Origin: Enterocloster clostridioformis
GTDB taxonomy: Bacteria > Bacillota > Clostridia > Lachnospirales > Lachnospiraceae
Direction of reading: 5' to 3'
DNA length: 64,000 nucleotides
Assembly: GCF_020297485.1 (NCBI RefSeq)
Contig: NZ_JAIWZC010000001.1
Location: 930,001 to 994,000, forward strand
The notes under the pieces are model-generated. The model worked only from the letters and a program-made list of their open reading frames with translations, ran no database searches and was not told the origin of the DNA. How positions within the stretch are numbered: position 1 is the first letter of the stretch; every line of letters starts with the position of its first letter. The position numbers and the translations under genes are program-made. This document shows positions 16,156 to 25,577 of this stretch, piece after piece.

Positions 16156-17445
16156 TTAGTAGCCCTCCAATATCTGTACCAGTTCGATGTCCGTGGTGTA
16201 GCCGCCTGTTAGGCTGTGTTTTGCGCTTTTAACCCGGTACTTTTTGTCGAATTCCTGGAAGCCACGCAACTGCACCACGATACCTGCCACCAGTTGAACA
16301 TCCCCCACCATTTTGAAACTGGCTGTAAACTCCTGGGCGTTTTTCTCCCGCAGGCGCTTCTTTGCCAGCCTCATGGCTTCCTGGGTATTTGCCACCCGTT
16401 CATTGACTTCCAGAACCTGGCCTGTCCCCACGGTGCTGTCCGGGGTATATGTATATTCAATGGTCTGTTTCTTGTCCGTGTTGGTATACGAAACGTGACA
16501 GCTTGTGTACGCTGCGTCCGTCAACTTTGTTGCCATACGGAAGGAAAGAATATCACTGCTTCCATAAGTGATTGTTTTAACCGCTGGCTTTCCGTCATAC
16601 TCCTGCTTATCAAAAATAACTATGGACAGTTTAGTAACTTTCAGCGCCTTTCCTTCTGCGTGGCATAAATCCTGCAAAAATCTAATATCAGACTGCTGCA
16701 CCTGCTCTTTCTTGTCATACTCCGGGTTATCGCTGCTTTCGTATAGCATTTTCAATCCCGCTTCATTGGCAATCTGTTGGGTAATTGCTTTTAGGCTGAT
16801 CTTCTCCCAGTTGCGTGATTTCTTCATCATCCGCAGGGTGGACGTGTACGGAATTGACGTACTTTTCAGCGTGGTTTTAAGGGGTGGCCCGGATAAATCC
16901 ACGCTGTCTATTTCAAATGTGCCGCAATCCAGAACGGCGTTTTTCCCGGTATCATTCCAATTTTTCTGTACCAGGGTGACTTTTACCATTCGTGGTTCTG
17001 CGCCCACTTTGATTTCTTCCTTTGTTTCTGTCACCGTGGTGGTAACAGCGCCCCCGGTAGTAATGCGGAATACTTGACCGGGGTAAATCAAATTCGGGTT
17101 TTTTATCCCGTTTTCCTGGGCGATCTGCGGGTATTTTGTCCCGCTCCCCAGGTATTTTCTTGCTATGGCCCATAGCGTGTCACCACGCTTCACCACATAG
17201 TTGATCACTTCGGTTTTGGCAACCTGTTTCTTTACCTGTTTGGTGCTTTTAATGATAGTCGGCTTCACTTCAAGCCAGGACCCGTTTAAATTTCTTTCCC
17301 GGTCATCGTAGGATAGCTGAAAATCGTCTGCGCTATCCTCTTCGTTATCGGTGTAATTGGCCGTCAGCAAATGACGTGCCAGATCATCCGGCACGTCAAT
17401 ATTGAGAAATTCCAGCCTTAATTCCACCCGGCGGGCTTCACTCAT
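16156..17445 (-). CDS. Late control protein D-like baseplate hub with embedded LysM domain
   Basis: 429 residues from an ATG with RBS AAAGGGGG that overlaps the gpX stop (ATGA). Residues about 1-75 and 145-429 form the hub (VgrG/gp27-like) domains (DCGTFEIDSVDLSGPPLKTT; VQQSDIRFLQDLCHAEGKAL). A LysM module is inserted near residues 80-130 (YVVKRGDTLWAIARKYLGSG). The hub forms the tail tip on which gpV sits. The LysM insertion may bind peptidoglycan during penetration. Confidence 0.9.
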   Translation of the reverse strand: MSEARRVELRLEFLNIDVPDDLARHLLTANYTDNEEDSADDFQLSYDDRERNLNGSWLEVKPTIIKSTKQVKKQVAKTEVINYVVKRGDTLWAIARKYLGSGTKYPQIAQENGIKNPNLIYPGQVFRITTGGAVTTTVTETKEEIKVGAEPRMVKVTLVQKNWNDTGKNAVLDCGTFEIDSVDLSGPPLKTTLKSTSIPYTSTLRMMKKSRNWEKISLKAITQQIANEAGLKMLYESSDNPEYDKKEQVQQSDIRFLQDLCHAEGKALKVTKLSIVIFDKQEYDGKPAVKTITYGSSDILSFRMATKLTDAAYTSCHVSYTNTDKKQTIEYTYTPDSTVGTGQVLEVNERVANTQEAMRLAKKRLREKNAQEFTASFKMVGDVQLVAGIVVQLRGFQEFDKKYRVKSAKHSLTGGYTTDIELVQILEGY

Positions 17446-17660
17446 TCCAAAATCCCCCTTTGCCACGGCGGTAACTGCATATCTGGTTCATCCTCCACCG
17501 CCGGGATGGTCAGTACCACCCCGGCAGGGAAAATGATGATAGCAGCGTGTCTGATATTCGCCTTGACCAGTTTGTCTGTGTATAAGACGCTCCCCATCTG
17601 TTCGTATGCGATTTTATCCCACATATCGCCTTGTATGGTTGTGTAGGTCTTTTTACTCAT
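17442..17660 (-). CDS. Tail protein X (P2 gpX-like, LysM)
   Basis: 72 residues from the ATG near the tape-measure stop; a longer ORF start lacks support. It is a single LysM-like unit (TYTTIQGDMWDKIAYEQMGS) ending IPAVEDEPDMQLPPWQRGIL. gpX is a small tail component bound near the hub. Overlaps with the tape measure gene upstream (8 bp) and gpD downstream (ATGA) show tight coupling. Confidence 0.85.
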   Translation of the reverse strand: MSKKTYTTIQGDMWDKIAYEQMGSVLYTDKLVKANIRHAAIIIFPAGVVLTIPAVEDEPDMQLPPWQRGILE

Positions 17661-20600
17661 ATTCAGACCGCCTTTCGTCTTCATTCTTCTGGCGGGTAAT
17701 TTCTTCAAACTCCCGCAGAAGTTTCTGGTTGTTCTGCTCTAACTTTTCTTCCAGATCGCCCGGCGTGTCACCGTTCACCACAATGGTGGGGTTATTGTTC
17801 ACGGTCACGTTGTAGCCTCCGCCGCTTCCGGCTGTCTGAACAACTTCCGGCGCTTTGTTGGTTTCCACCGTTTCCGGGGTTTCTGAATAGAATTTCTGTA
17901 CCTGCGGCACCTGTGCCGCTGTGTTCATGGTTACTTTTTGCGTTTCCGGCATGGCCGCTACGGAAGCCGCCGCCTGCTGGCTGCGTTCCATAATCTGCTG
18001 GGTCTGTGCTGCGGTGTATACTACCCGCCCCGGTGCGTTGGTGATCAGCTCCGGCCCTTCTTCGCCAGCTATGAACGTATCCGGCGTACTGCGTGTACCT
18101 TTGGCAAATGTTGGCAGTGTAGGAATATTTATTCCTTTGCCGCCCACGCCGGGCACCCAGTCTGGTATCTTAATACTGTTCAGTGCGGAAATAGCGCCGT
18201 TTATGATACCGATAATTCCGTTAATGACGCCCTTTACTATGCTTGTCAGTCCGTCCCAGGCTCCCTGGAATATAGTTTTTATTCCGTTCCAGGCTTGTGA
18301 CCAGTTGCCGGAAAAGACACCAGTTATAAACTGGATAAGGCCGGAAAAAATCTGTGTCACTGCTTGAATTATGGAACCTATGGTAGAAAAAACAGTGCGA
18401 AAAACCGAAAGCACGTTCGGTAAGACAGCCTGCACAGTGGTTAAAATCTGCTGCAATATCGGGGAAATGATATTCCAGATTGTGGAAAATACCTCCTGGA
18501 CCACAGGAAGCACCGCAGAAAGAACGGTGGTAATCGTGGTTGCCAGTGTCTGGACTCCTTGCGATATAAACGGAAGGACCTCCGCCACTATGAAATTGAA
18601 AATCTCCTGTACAATCGGGAAAACATAAGTCTGAATAAAGGTTATAATCTCGCTTATGATCGGCATTATTCCGGCGATAAACTCACCGATCACAGGAATT
18701 ATTCCTGCGATAAAGTCCGCTATAGACTGGACAATTTGCATGATGACCGGGGCGGCCATCTGTATGCCGTTCAAAATGCCAGGGATAACGCTATCCACGA
18801 TCACAGACAGCACCTGTTCTGCAACTGGCACTATATGTTCCGTGATAAAGCCCACCAGGTTTCCAATAATGCCCTGCACGGTCTGAATAACGCTTATAAA
18901 ACCGTCAAAAACCGCCGTTCCCTTGGCTCCGAAAATTTCCTCTATTTTACCCCTGGCTGCTCCCAGGTTTCCGTCCGAAAAGACGTTTTTAATCGCTTCG
19001 CCCGCCGCTGTGACTGCGGAAACGATCTTGTCAAATACTGCCAGTCCGCCTTCTCCAAATATCCGGCCTACTGCGTTTCGCACTTCGTCAAAATGGTTCC
19101 GCAATAGTTGGACTGCTGTAATGACAGCGGTTACTATGCCGATTACCGGGAAAAGTTTTCCAGCTATTCCGCCCAGGGGTCCCAGCAACGTGGTTCCCAA
19201 TTTGCCCAGCGGCCCCAGTGCGGTTTTAAGTAAATTTCCAATCGGTGCAATAACGCCACCGATTTTTCCGATACCGGACGCAACAAATTTTCCGATAGTC
19301 CCCAGGGGGCTTCTGGCGATAACTCCACCCAGTCCGGACAAAATACCGCCCAGTTTTCCGCCCAAAAGGGAAAACGGCTTTATGATTACGCTTAAAATGC
19401 TGCTGCCTACACCGGATAATGGCCCCAGCAGTTTACCTGCCAGACCCTGTGCGCCACTTGTGATTACTCCGCCGATCTTCGCAAAAAAACCGCCTGCGGA
19501 TTTTGCAAGCGGGTTATTTAGTAAAATATTTCCCAGGGCTGAACCAACGCCGCCCAGTGCAGTTTTTACATTCCCAAAATACGAAAGCACACCGCCCCCG
19601 GCAGCTTTTAACTTGCCGCCCAGGCCAATGCTTGCTACTTCCGCAAGTGCCACCCGGCTCTTGAATAATTCCAGAACATTCTGTACGGTTTTGATGCCGC
19701 TATGAATATGCAAAAAGCCCAATTTTGCTCCCAGACCTGCAACCTTAAAGGCCGCCAGTCCTGCCGCTACTTTTAGGACGGTCTGCACCAGCTTGGGGTT
19801 TTCCTGTGCAAATTCGGACACTTTAGTGACCAGAACGGCCACTTTGTCAGCCACGTTGCCCACAATAGGCAGAAGGTTCTGGCCTAAAACAATACCCAGG
19901 TTTGTGATACTGTTCTTTGCCTTTGCCATCTTGGCTTCCGTAGTGTCGGACATAAGCGCAAATGCGCTGTCAGTCATTCCGCCGCTGTTGACCATATCGG
20001 CCACGCTGGCATTGAACCCGTCCACGCCGTTTGACAGCAAGGAAACTGCTGCCTTCCCGGCCTCTGCGCTTCCGAACATATCCGCCAGCGTCTTACCGCT
20101 TTTTTCGGCCTCTGTCTGCAATATTGCAAGGACTTCGCCCAGGCTCATGCCGCTTGCCATCAGATCAGAAAAGCCGCTGCCTGCTACCTTTCGCAGTGTC
20201 TTGTCTGCGGTGGTGCCGCTCTTGCCCAGTTCGTTCAGCATAGAGTTGGCGTAGGTAGTAGTTTCTGCGGCTGCAATACCTTTGGACGTCATAATGGCGT
20301 AGGTTGCGCCCAACTGTTCCAGCGATACATTGTAGGAATTTGCCGTAGGAATGATTTTACCCATAACGCTGGATAATTCCCCAACGGTTACTTTACCTTT
20401 GTTCTGTATCTGGACCAGCATATCACTAACCGTTCCCACTTTATCCGCCGACATACCATAGGCGTTCAAAATGGTGGTTAATACGTCCAGCGTCTGTGAC
20501 GTTTCCGCAAATCCGGCTTTTGCCAACTTGGTGGAATTTGCCACAAAATTCACGGCGTCCCCAGACTTCTGCCCTGCCGAAATGGCATTGTAAACGTCTT

Positions 20601-21420
20601 CCGCAATCGCTGTGGCCGCCACGCCCGTGGTATTGGACAGCGCCATGATCTCCTGGGAAAACTTCTCAAGCGGCACCGCCTGGGTGTCCGCAATCGTGGA
20701 AACCTTCGCAAGTGCCGTTTCGTATCCCTGCGCCGCACGGACCGGACCGGCATAAAAGGCCGTTGCTACCGTTGAAATGGCCCCTATTGTACCTGCCAAC
20801 TGCAGCCTGGTGCTGGAAATATTCTGTTTTATTTTGGCCTGTTCTTTATTGATCTTCTGCAAATTTTCCTGTGACGTTTTCAACTTGTCATAGGAACTTT
20901 GCAAGCGTTTGTTTGCACCTTCTAGGTTGTCCGTGTTTACTCCGGCGTTCCGCAGTTCCCGGCCCAACTCTTCCAGTGCCTTTTCTTGTTGTTCTATGGT
21001 GGCAGTGGTCTGTTGTATCTGGCTTTTATTCCCGTTTAACTTCTCTTTCAGCCTGCCATACTCCCGCTCTGTAGCCGTCAGTTCGCTTTGAAGCCGTTTA
21101 TAGTCTTCAATGTTTCCGTCAGCCTCTGCGGTTTCCATGGCTTTCTGCAACGCTTTTTTCTTTTGGGCGGTTTCCTGTAGTTCAGACTGTAGGCGGTCAT
21201 GCTCTGCGGTCAACTGGGAGAGTTTGCCCCGGTTCTTTTCAATAGCGCCGCTGGCTTTCGTGTATCCGTCAATCTTCGATTGTAGGGAATTAACCTCTTT
21301 CACGCTTTCCGCAAGCCGCTTTTGGGTGTCAACCGCAGTCTTAAACGTACTGCTGAAATTGCCGCCCAGGGTTGCTTTTAACTTGAAAAGCAGTTCATAT
21401 TCCCTTTGTGACCCTGCCAC
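17653..21420 (-). CDS. Tail tape measure protein
   Basis: 1255 residues. The N-terminal 210 residues are coiled coil (KIDGYTKASGAIEKNRGKLS and similar), followed by the TP901-type tape-measure core (ALAKVSTIADTQAVPLEKFS, then QKSGDAVNFVANSTKLAKAG). Glycine-rich hydrophobic segments lie at about 550-760, and repeated hydrophobic helices at about 800-1080. It sets tail length and passes through the tail tube during DNA ejection. It lies immediately after the frameshifted chaperone pair, the universal order in tailed phages. Confidence 0.95.
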   Translation of the reverse strand: MAGSQREYELLFKLKATLGGNFSSTFKTAVDTQKRLAESVKEVNSLQSKIDGYTKASGAIEKNRGKLSQLTAEHDRLQSELQETAQKKKALQKAMETAEADGNIEDYKRLQSELTATEREYGRLKEKLNGNKSQIQQTTATIEQQEKALEELGRELRNAGVNTDNLEGANKRLQSSYDKLKTSQENLQKINKEQAKIKQNISSTRLQLAGTIGAISTVATAFYAGPVRAAQGYETALAKVSTIADTQAVPLEKFSQEIMALSNTTGVAATAIAEDVYNAISAGQKSGDAVNFVANSTKLAKAGFAETSQTLDVLTTILNAYGMSADKVGTVSDMLVQIQNKGKVTVGELSSVMGKIIPTANSYNVSLEQLGATYAIMTSKGIAAAETTTYANSMLNELGKSGTTADKTLRKVAGSGFSDLMASGMSLGEVLAILQTEAEKSGKTLADMFGSAEAGKAAVSLLSNGVDGFNASVADMVNSGGMTDSAFALMSDTTEAKMAKAKNSITNLGIVLGQNLLPIVGNVADKVAVLVTKVSEFAQENPKLVQTVLKVAAGLAAFKVAGLGAKLGFLHIHSGIKTVQNVLELFKSRVALAEVASIGLGGKLKAAGGGVLSYFGNVKTALGGVGSALGNILLNNPLAKSAGGFFAKIGGVITSGAQGLAGKLLGPLSGVGSSILSVIIKPFSLLGGKLGGILSGLGGVIARSPLGTIGKFVASGIGKIGGVIAPIGNLLKTALGPLGKLGTTLLGPLGGIAGKLFPVIGIVTAVITAVQLLRNHFDEVRNAVGRIFGEGGLAVFDKIVSAVTAAGEAIKNVFSDGNLGAARGKIEEIFGAKGTAVFDGFISVIQTVQGIIGNLVGFITEHIVPVAEQVLSVIVDSVIPGILNGIQMAAPVIMQIVQSIADFIAGIIPVIGEFIAGIMPIISEIITFIQTYVFPIVQEIFNFIVAEVLPFISQGVQTLATTITTVLSAVLPVVQEVFSTIWNIISPILQQILTTVQAVLPNVLSVFRTVFSTIGSIIQAVTQIFSGLIQFITGVFSGNWSQAWNGIKTIFQGAWDGLTSIVKGVINGIIGIINGAISALNSIKIPDWVPGVGGKGINIPTLPTFAKGTRSTPDTFIAGEEGPELITNAPGRVVYTAAQTQQIMERSQQAAASVAAMPETQKVTMNTAAQVPQVQKFYSETPETVETNKAPEVVQTAGSGGGYNVTVNNNPTIVVNGDTPGDLEEKLEQNNQKLLREFEEITRQKNEDERRSEYE

Positions 21421-21435
21421 TTTCTTTCCACCTCC

Positions 21436-21633
21436 CTACTTCTGGTTGTTACGGGCGGCTTCATCCTCTTTCTCCACCTCATTCACGCTGCGTATCCAGT
21501 TGAAAAGGCGGTTAAGCGGTAGACCCATCCAGTAATTTACAGGCGTGTGAGAAAGCCTGGCTAATCTGTACGATTGTTTCCGTAAAAAATTTGCGGGCCG
21601 TTCAGTTTTTAATAACCCACAGCTACTAAAAAA
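21436..21633 (-). CDS. Frameshifted C-terminal extension of the tail assembly chaperone (gpE' type)
   Basis: The -1 frame is open from the slippery site to a TAG at 21436 and encodes 63 residues after the shift, including KQSYRLARLSHTPVNYWMGL and PLNRLFNWIRSVNEVEKED. The NYWM and LNRLFNW pattern is that of the second tail chaperone product in many contractile-tailed Firmicutes phages. It has no start codon or ribosome site, so it should be made only by -1 frameshifting from the gene at 21609-22070, giving a fusion of about 211 residues. Confidence 0.8.
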   Translation of the reverse strand, partial: FFSSCGLLKTERPANFLRKQSYRLARLSHTPVNYWMGLPLNRLFNWIRSVNEVEKEDEAARNNQK

Positions 21634-22070
21634 TTTCTTGCGGCGTTCTTGATCTTCATATAATCACGCAGGGGAAGGCGGCGGATTTCATCTGACGCCA
21701 TGCCTGCTGCCCTGGCGGCAATAGAAGACTGGAAGGCGGAAGAAACTTCCGCAGACAGAACCACAATATTGCGCTGCTGCAATTCCAGTTCCACTGCCTC
21801 CACATCGTCACCCGTCAGTTTTTCAAAGTAAAAGGTTAAGCTGCTGTACTTCTGGCCCATAATTTCCACAGGCTTGGCAAACTTATGGGTATAATTTAAA
21901 GACTTGTCTTCCGGCTTTTTGGCCTGGGTAAAATCCACCACGCCTGCCGCCTGGGCCTGGGTAATTTCCTGGGTCTGGGTGTTCTGCACTGCCGGGGCGC
22001 TCTGCTCCTGGTTCTCCTGTACCTGTGCTTCCTGTCCATACTGCATATTTTCCATGTTTTTTTCCTCCAT
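21609..22070 (-). CDS. Tail assembly chaperone (gpE type), upstream product
   Basis: 153 residues. The first 65 are glutamine/glutamate/alanine-rich and probably disordered. Then comes KFAKPVEIMGQKYSSLTFYF and a helical domain (LPLRDYMKIKNAARNFLVAV) that matches tail chaperones preceding tape-measure genes. It keeps the tape measure soluble during tail assembly. A minus-strand U UUU UUA sequence near its end directs a fraction of ribosomes into the extension at 21436. Confidence 0.83.
   Translation of the reverse strand: MEEKNMENMQYGQEAQVQENQEQSAPAVQNTQTQEITQAQAAGVVDFTQAKKPEDKSLNYTHKFAKPVEIMGQKYSSLTFYFEKLTGDDVEAVELELQQRNIVVLSAEVSSAFQSSIAARAAGMASDEIRRLPLRDYMKIKNAARNFLVAVGY
21627..21633 (-). 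promoter_or_regulatory. Programmed -1 frameshift site T TTT TTA
   Basis: In the zero frame of the chaperone gene the codons AAT TTT TTA contain the heptamer T TTT TTA, one of the strongest known -1 slippery sequences. Slippage here joins the first chaperone frame to the open -1 frame that ends at 21436. The zero-frame stop lies five codons further on. Confidence 0.82.
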
Positions 22071-22125
22071 TTTCTTGTGATATAGTGAAGAGCCAGCGGC
22101 GCTTTGCCGCTGGCTCCTGCTTGCT

Positions 22126-22644
22126 TTACTTGCCCAGTGCTTTTCTAACTTCCTTCAAATAATCTGTGCCATTGACATAGCAGATAAAGTTCATCGGGTC
22201 AAGTTCGATCTTCTTCTTGCCATCCTTGTACATGGCATAATAATAGCAAGCGTGTTCACCGCTTGCCTCTGCCGGGGACGCCACCGCCGCTTTGCCAGGG
22301 GCAAACTTTTTCGGCATGGTCCGCAGGATATGTTTAACTGCTTCCTGGGTGGTTTTGCCCGTCCGGGTGTCATGCACCTGCTGGGCAACCCGGCAGTCAA
22401 TATTGTGAATACGGGGTTCCGTCAGCTTGATTGCTGCGTCCGTAACAGTATTGAAGTTAAATGTTGCGGTCATGGCTTCCAGGTGGCCGATCACAATAGC
22501 CTCAATGTTTCCGGCAATTCCAGCGCCCTTGATTTCTTCGGCCAGAAATGCGATTTCCGGGAACTCAACTTCACCAGTTCCCAGATACTCCACAGCGTCT
22601 TCATAGATCGCAAAGTTTGTGACCAACTGATCAGATTTAGGCAT
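22126..22644 (-). CDS. Major tail tube protein
   Basis: 172 residues (FAIYEDAVEYLGTGEVEFPE at the start; KKKIELDPMNFICYVNGTDY near the end), the P2 FII-type tube protein. It builds the inner tube around which the sheath contracts. It lies 18 bp after the sheath gene, in the usual order. Confidence 0.9.
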   Translation of the reverse strand: MPKSDQLVTNFAIYEDAVEYLGTGEVEFPEIAFLAEEIKGAGIAGNIEAIVIGHLEAMTATFNFNTVTDAAIKLTEPRIHNIDCRVAQQVHDTRTGKTTQEAVKHILRTMPKKFAPGKAAVASPAEASGEHACYYYAMYKDGKKKIELDPMNFICYVNGTDYLKEVRKALGK

Positions 22645-22662
22645 GGTCTTTTCCTCCTTTCA

Positions 22663-24090
22663 TTATGCTGCCAGGGCGGCGGAAAGATAGGAAATATCGT
22701 ATTCCACAACCCAGTCCATCTGCTGTAACGGGGAAGGCGGCGTGATATAAATGTGGAACTTCACACGTCCCGCCATAAGGGCAGTAAGGCTATTTTCACT
22801 TTCCAGCATTTCCACTCTGCCGCCCAGAATTTTTTCTTCTGCCGTTAAGCTGTTCAGCCAGTTATTGACTCCCTGCAAAATAGCGTCCAAAAGGCGGCGG
22901 GTAAGGCGGCGGTCAATGTAATTCCAATAGGACAGAACCACAGTTTTGGCTACCCACTTAAACATGCGGTTAATGCAATAGAAGTAGTCTACAGGGTCCG
23001 TGGTGGCCGGGAAAGCTGCCGTGTAATTGCCCCAGGATACAAAACCGCCATAAAAGTTTAATGCAGTAATAATGCCATTATCATTCAGATAATTGGCCTT
23101 CTGTACGTCCAGGGTTACTTCTTCGCCGCTTGCCAGAACCATGCTGTCAGCCTGCAAGGTCTTGTTTGAAGCGCTTTCACATGGCGTTCCGCCGCCCAGA
23201 TCATCATTATTATCTGTAGCAGAAATGGAACCAGCCAACTGTACGGCATAGTTAAATACACGATCACCCAGTTTTACTTTGGGCCAGCAGGCCAATTGGT
23301 TTACGCCGCTGATATTGTTCTTCTTTTTCAGCGCCGGAACCTCCGTATAATAGGTTGCGCCGCCGTTGTCTGCGCTTGCCAGGTCAATCACTGCGTCAGC
23401 CTCAAAAACTCCGTTAATATTTTCCCCTTTGGCTGCCATGACTGCTGCCACCTCCGGGTCATGTGACCAATTCGGACACAAAATCAAATCCGGGGCTATG
23501 GTGTATTTAGGGAATACACTGTCAATCAGTTCCAGCCCTGTGGTCTTGTGGTTCGCCACGCTATAGCCGCCAATCACATCAGCCTTTGTGACCTGTGACG
23601 GGTCAACGGAACTGCTGGTGATTGTTACCGCTGCCGTGGTGTCTTCGGTAAATTCCACCACGCACGCTGCGTCTGTATAAAATACCTCATAATCGGTTCC
23701 CTTGGTCTTGCCTGTCACTTCCACTGTGTCTGCGATCACGTCAAGCGGCAGTGTCACCTGGTTGTCTACCGGGGTATAACTTGCGCTCTTGTTTTCTACT
23801 TTGTGTTTCGCCGGGTCCAGCACATTGACCATAAATACCGGGGCGATCTTGTACAGCACAAAAGCGGTATACATTTCCATGCAAAGATCATACTTTTCCC
23901 AGTCATCGGAATATCCCAACAGCCGCACAGCCTCTTCATAGCTGTTCAGCATGATCACTTCATTGATTTTCCCGCCTACCATCTGCACAGGCGCAGCGCC
24001 CACAGCAAAATGGACGCCAGACGCAACGGTCACGGGCGTGGAAACGCTGGTGGCTTTCTTACTTGTGTTCATTCCATGCGTTACTGCCAT
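22663..24090 (-). CDS. Contractile tail sheath protein
   Basis: 475 residues with a sheath-type N-terminal strand region (SVSTPVTVASGVHFAVGAAP), a central variable beta domain, and a conserved C-terminus (YFYCINRMFKWVAKTVVLSY; RRLTRRLLDAILQGVNNWLN). Sheath subunits contract to drive the tube through the envelope. This establishes the phage as a myovirus. Confidence 0.94.
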   Translation of the reverse strand: MAVTHGMNTSKKATSVSTPVTVASGVHFAVGAAPVQMVGGKINEVIMLNSYEEAVRLLGYSDDWEKYDLCMEMYTAFVLYKIAPVFMVNVLDPAKHKVENKSASYTPVDNQVTLPLDVIADTVEVTGKTKGTDYEVFYTDAACVVEFTEDTTAAVTITSSSVDPSQVTKADVIGGYSVANHKTTGLELIDSVFPKYTIAPDLILCPNWSHDPEVAAVMAAKGENINGVFEADAVIDLASADNGGATYYTEVPALKKKNNISGVNQLACWPKVKLGDRVFNYAVQLAGSISATDNNDDLGGGTPCESASNKTLQADSMVLASGEEVTLDVQKANYLNDNGIITALNFYGGFVSWGNYTAAFPATTDPVDYFYCINRMFKWVAKTVVLSYWNYIDRRLTRRLLDAILQGVNNWLNSLTAEEKILGGRVEMLESENSLTALMAGRVKFHIYITPPSPLQQMDWVVEYDISYLSAALAA

Positions 24091-24093
24091 GTT

Positions 24094-24474
24094 TTAGTCC
24101 TCCATTTCCTCTTTATTTACTGCGGCACTGATCAGAGAAACCATATCCGCATAGTATTTATGCAGTACGCTGCCGCTGCTCTTCACCTTGTTTTTTGCCT
24201 CTGCCAACTTTGACACAGGAACCAGCATATTTTTAACCAGCGGGAAACTTTCCAGGACTGTTTCCAGTTCTTTTTCAATCTCCTGCCTGGTGCCAACAAA
24301 AATGCTGTTCTGTTTCAGCCGCCCTTTAGGCAGTGACGGGCCAACATATACTAGCGTCACCTGCTCCTGGGCTTCCTGGGGCGCTTCCTGGGCCTTTTCT
24401 GCCGCCTGGGTGGTATTCTTTACCTCTGCGGTTTCTGCTGCCTGCTGCGCCTTTTCTGCGTTCTTTACAGCCAT
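24094..24474 (-). CDS. Small alanine/glutamine-rich protein before the sheath
   Basis: 126 residues. The first 40 are low-complexity Ala/Gln/Glu, followed by a folded part (TLVYVGPSLPKGRLKQNSIF, ELETVLESFPLVKNMLVPVS). It overlaps the preceding gene by 10 bp and lies 3 bp before the sheath start. It is a conserved-looking structural or tail-completion component, but I cannot name its family. Confidence 0.68.
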   Translation of the reverse strand: MAVKNAEKAQQAAETAEVKNTTQAAEKAQEAPQEAQEQVTLVYVGPSLPKGRLKQNSIFVGTRQEIEKELETVLESFPLVKNMLVPVSKLAEAKNKVKSSGSVLHKYYADMVSLISAAVNKEEMED

Positions 24475-24950
24475 ATCTGTTCTACCTCCTGTTTAATTTC
24501 CGGCAGTGACCAGTTAGTTATCATTTCCCCAAAATAATACGGGTGGTAGTCATCCGGGTATATGATATATTCCAGCGGGTCCTGCAAAACAAATTGTTCG
24601 GCCAGTATTCTGCTTCTCTGTAATTCCGTGCGTAACCGCATGATAATATTGAGAACGTCATAACTGCCCACGTCTTCATCCTCTGAATACGTTCCCACAA
24701 CTATTCTGATCTGGCAGGTGCTTTCCTGCTGCCCACGATCATTCATTCCGTCTTTCCCGGTCAAAATCTGTAAAAGTATGTACGGAATACGGCGTGTGCT
24801 GTCTTCCTTTTTGGGAAGCCGCATTTTGTGGACCTCCGCCGCCCGTTCCTTTTTATCGGCTCCCGGTTCTGTGCGAACCTGTAAAATAATATTTGCCGTC
24901 TGTTCTTTCACAAATTCGGCCAGGTTATCCAGTAAAACAATGGGTGTCAT
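24465..24950 (-). CDS. Tail completion/terminator-like protein
   Basis: 161 residues (RRIPYILLQILTGKDGMNDR; CQIRIVVGTYSEDEDVGSYD, then NIIMRLRTELQRSRILAEQF). The mixed alpha/beta pattern, and its place after the gpZ-like gene and before the sheath, fit the tail terminator or neck class. In Firmicutes myoviruses these cap the tail and join it to the head. The specific family is inferred mainly from synteny. Confidence 0.65.
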   Translation of the reverse strand: MTPIVLLDNLAEFVKEQTANIILQVRTEPGADKKERAAEVHKMRLPKKEDSTRRIPYILLQILTGKDGMNDRGQQESTCQIRIVVGTYSEDEDVGSYDVLNIIMRLRTELQRSRILAEQFVLQDPLEYIIYPDDYHPYYFGEMITNWSLPEIKQEVEQIWL

Positions 24951-24953
24951 CCC

Positions 24954-25577
24954 TTAACCTCCGTAACCGTTCAATAACCTGTCTATCTCATGTTCCAGGC
25001 GTTCATTTACCAGCTTCTGCGCTTCTTCCTGTACCTGCGTGGATACGGTTTCTTCCCCCACCATCTGGGCGGCAGAAAGTCCCATAAGTTCACTTACCTT
25101 TTCCGTATGCTGTGTTCCGCCTTTGGTTTTTGTCTTTGCAAGTCGTTTCTGTATGCCCTGTTCTCCGGTTCTTTCAAATACACCAGTATGACCATTTTTC
25201 ATGGCCGCAATAAAGGCGCTTTCAAAGACGGCACCGCCGCCCTTTTTTACGGCGGCATGAACCAGCTTTTTGTTGCCTGGTTGTTTGGGTGATACCTTGA
25301 ATTTGTACAACGGGATTTTATAGCCAGCAAAACGTACAAAGCCAGCAAGGTTTCCCGTGCTGGCTTTCTCTATGCTGGTATTGGTTGCGTCTTTTAGTGC
25401 GCTACTTTGTACAGTGTATACCTGCTTCACATTCCGCCAGGCCGCAGACTTCACACGGGAAAGCCCCCTGTTTATAGCGTTTGAATACGCCCTTTCCGCT
25501 CCTTTCGGAATGTTTGCCAGGAGCGCCTGTACCCGTTCCATGGTTTCCGAACTAATTTCAATCCCTATACCACTCAT
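24954..25577 (-). CDS. Minor tail protein Z-like (gpZ / neck) protein
   Basis: 207 residues. It has ERAYSNAINRGLSRVKSAAW and VKQVYTVQSSALKDATNTSI near the N-terminus, the hallmark of the lambda gpZ family, and a helical C-terminus. gpZ-like proteins act at the head-tail joint. It overlaps the preceding connector gene by 4 bp. Confidence 0.82.
   Translation of the reverse strand: MSGIGIEISSETMERVQALLANIPKGAERAYSNAINRGLSRVKSAAWRNVKQVYTVQSSALKDATNTSIEKASTGNLAGFVRFAGYKIPLYKFKVSPKQPGNKKLVHAAVKKGGGAVFESAFIAAMKNGHTGVFERTGEQGIQKRLAKTKTKGGTQHTEKVSELMGLSAAQMVGEETVSTQVQEEAQKLVNERLEHEIDRLLNGYGG

Noticed and set aside
18923..19705. Long plus-strand ORF opposite the tape measure gene
   Set aside because: Pro/Ser/Ala-rich shadow of the glycine-rich tape measure coding strand; no RBS.
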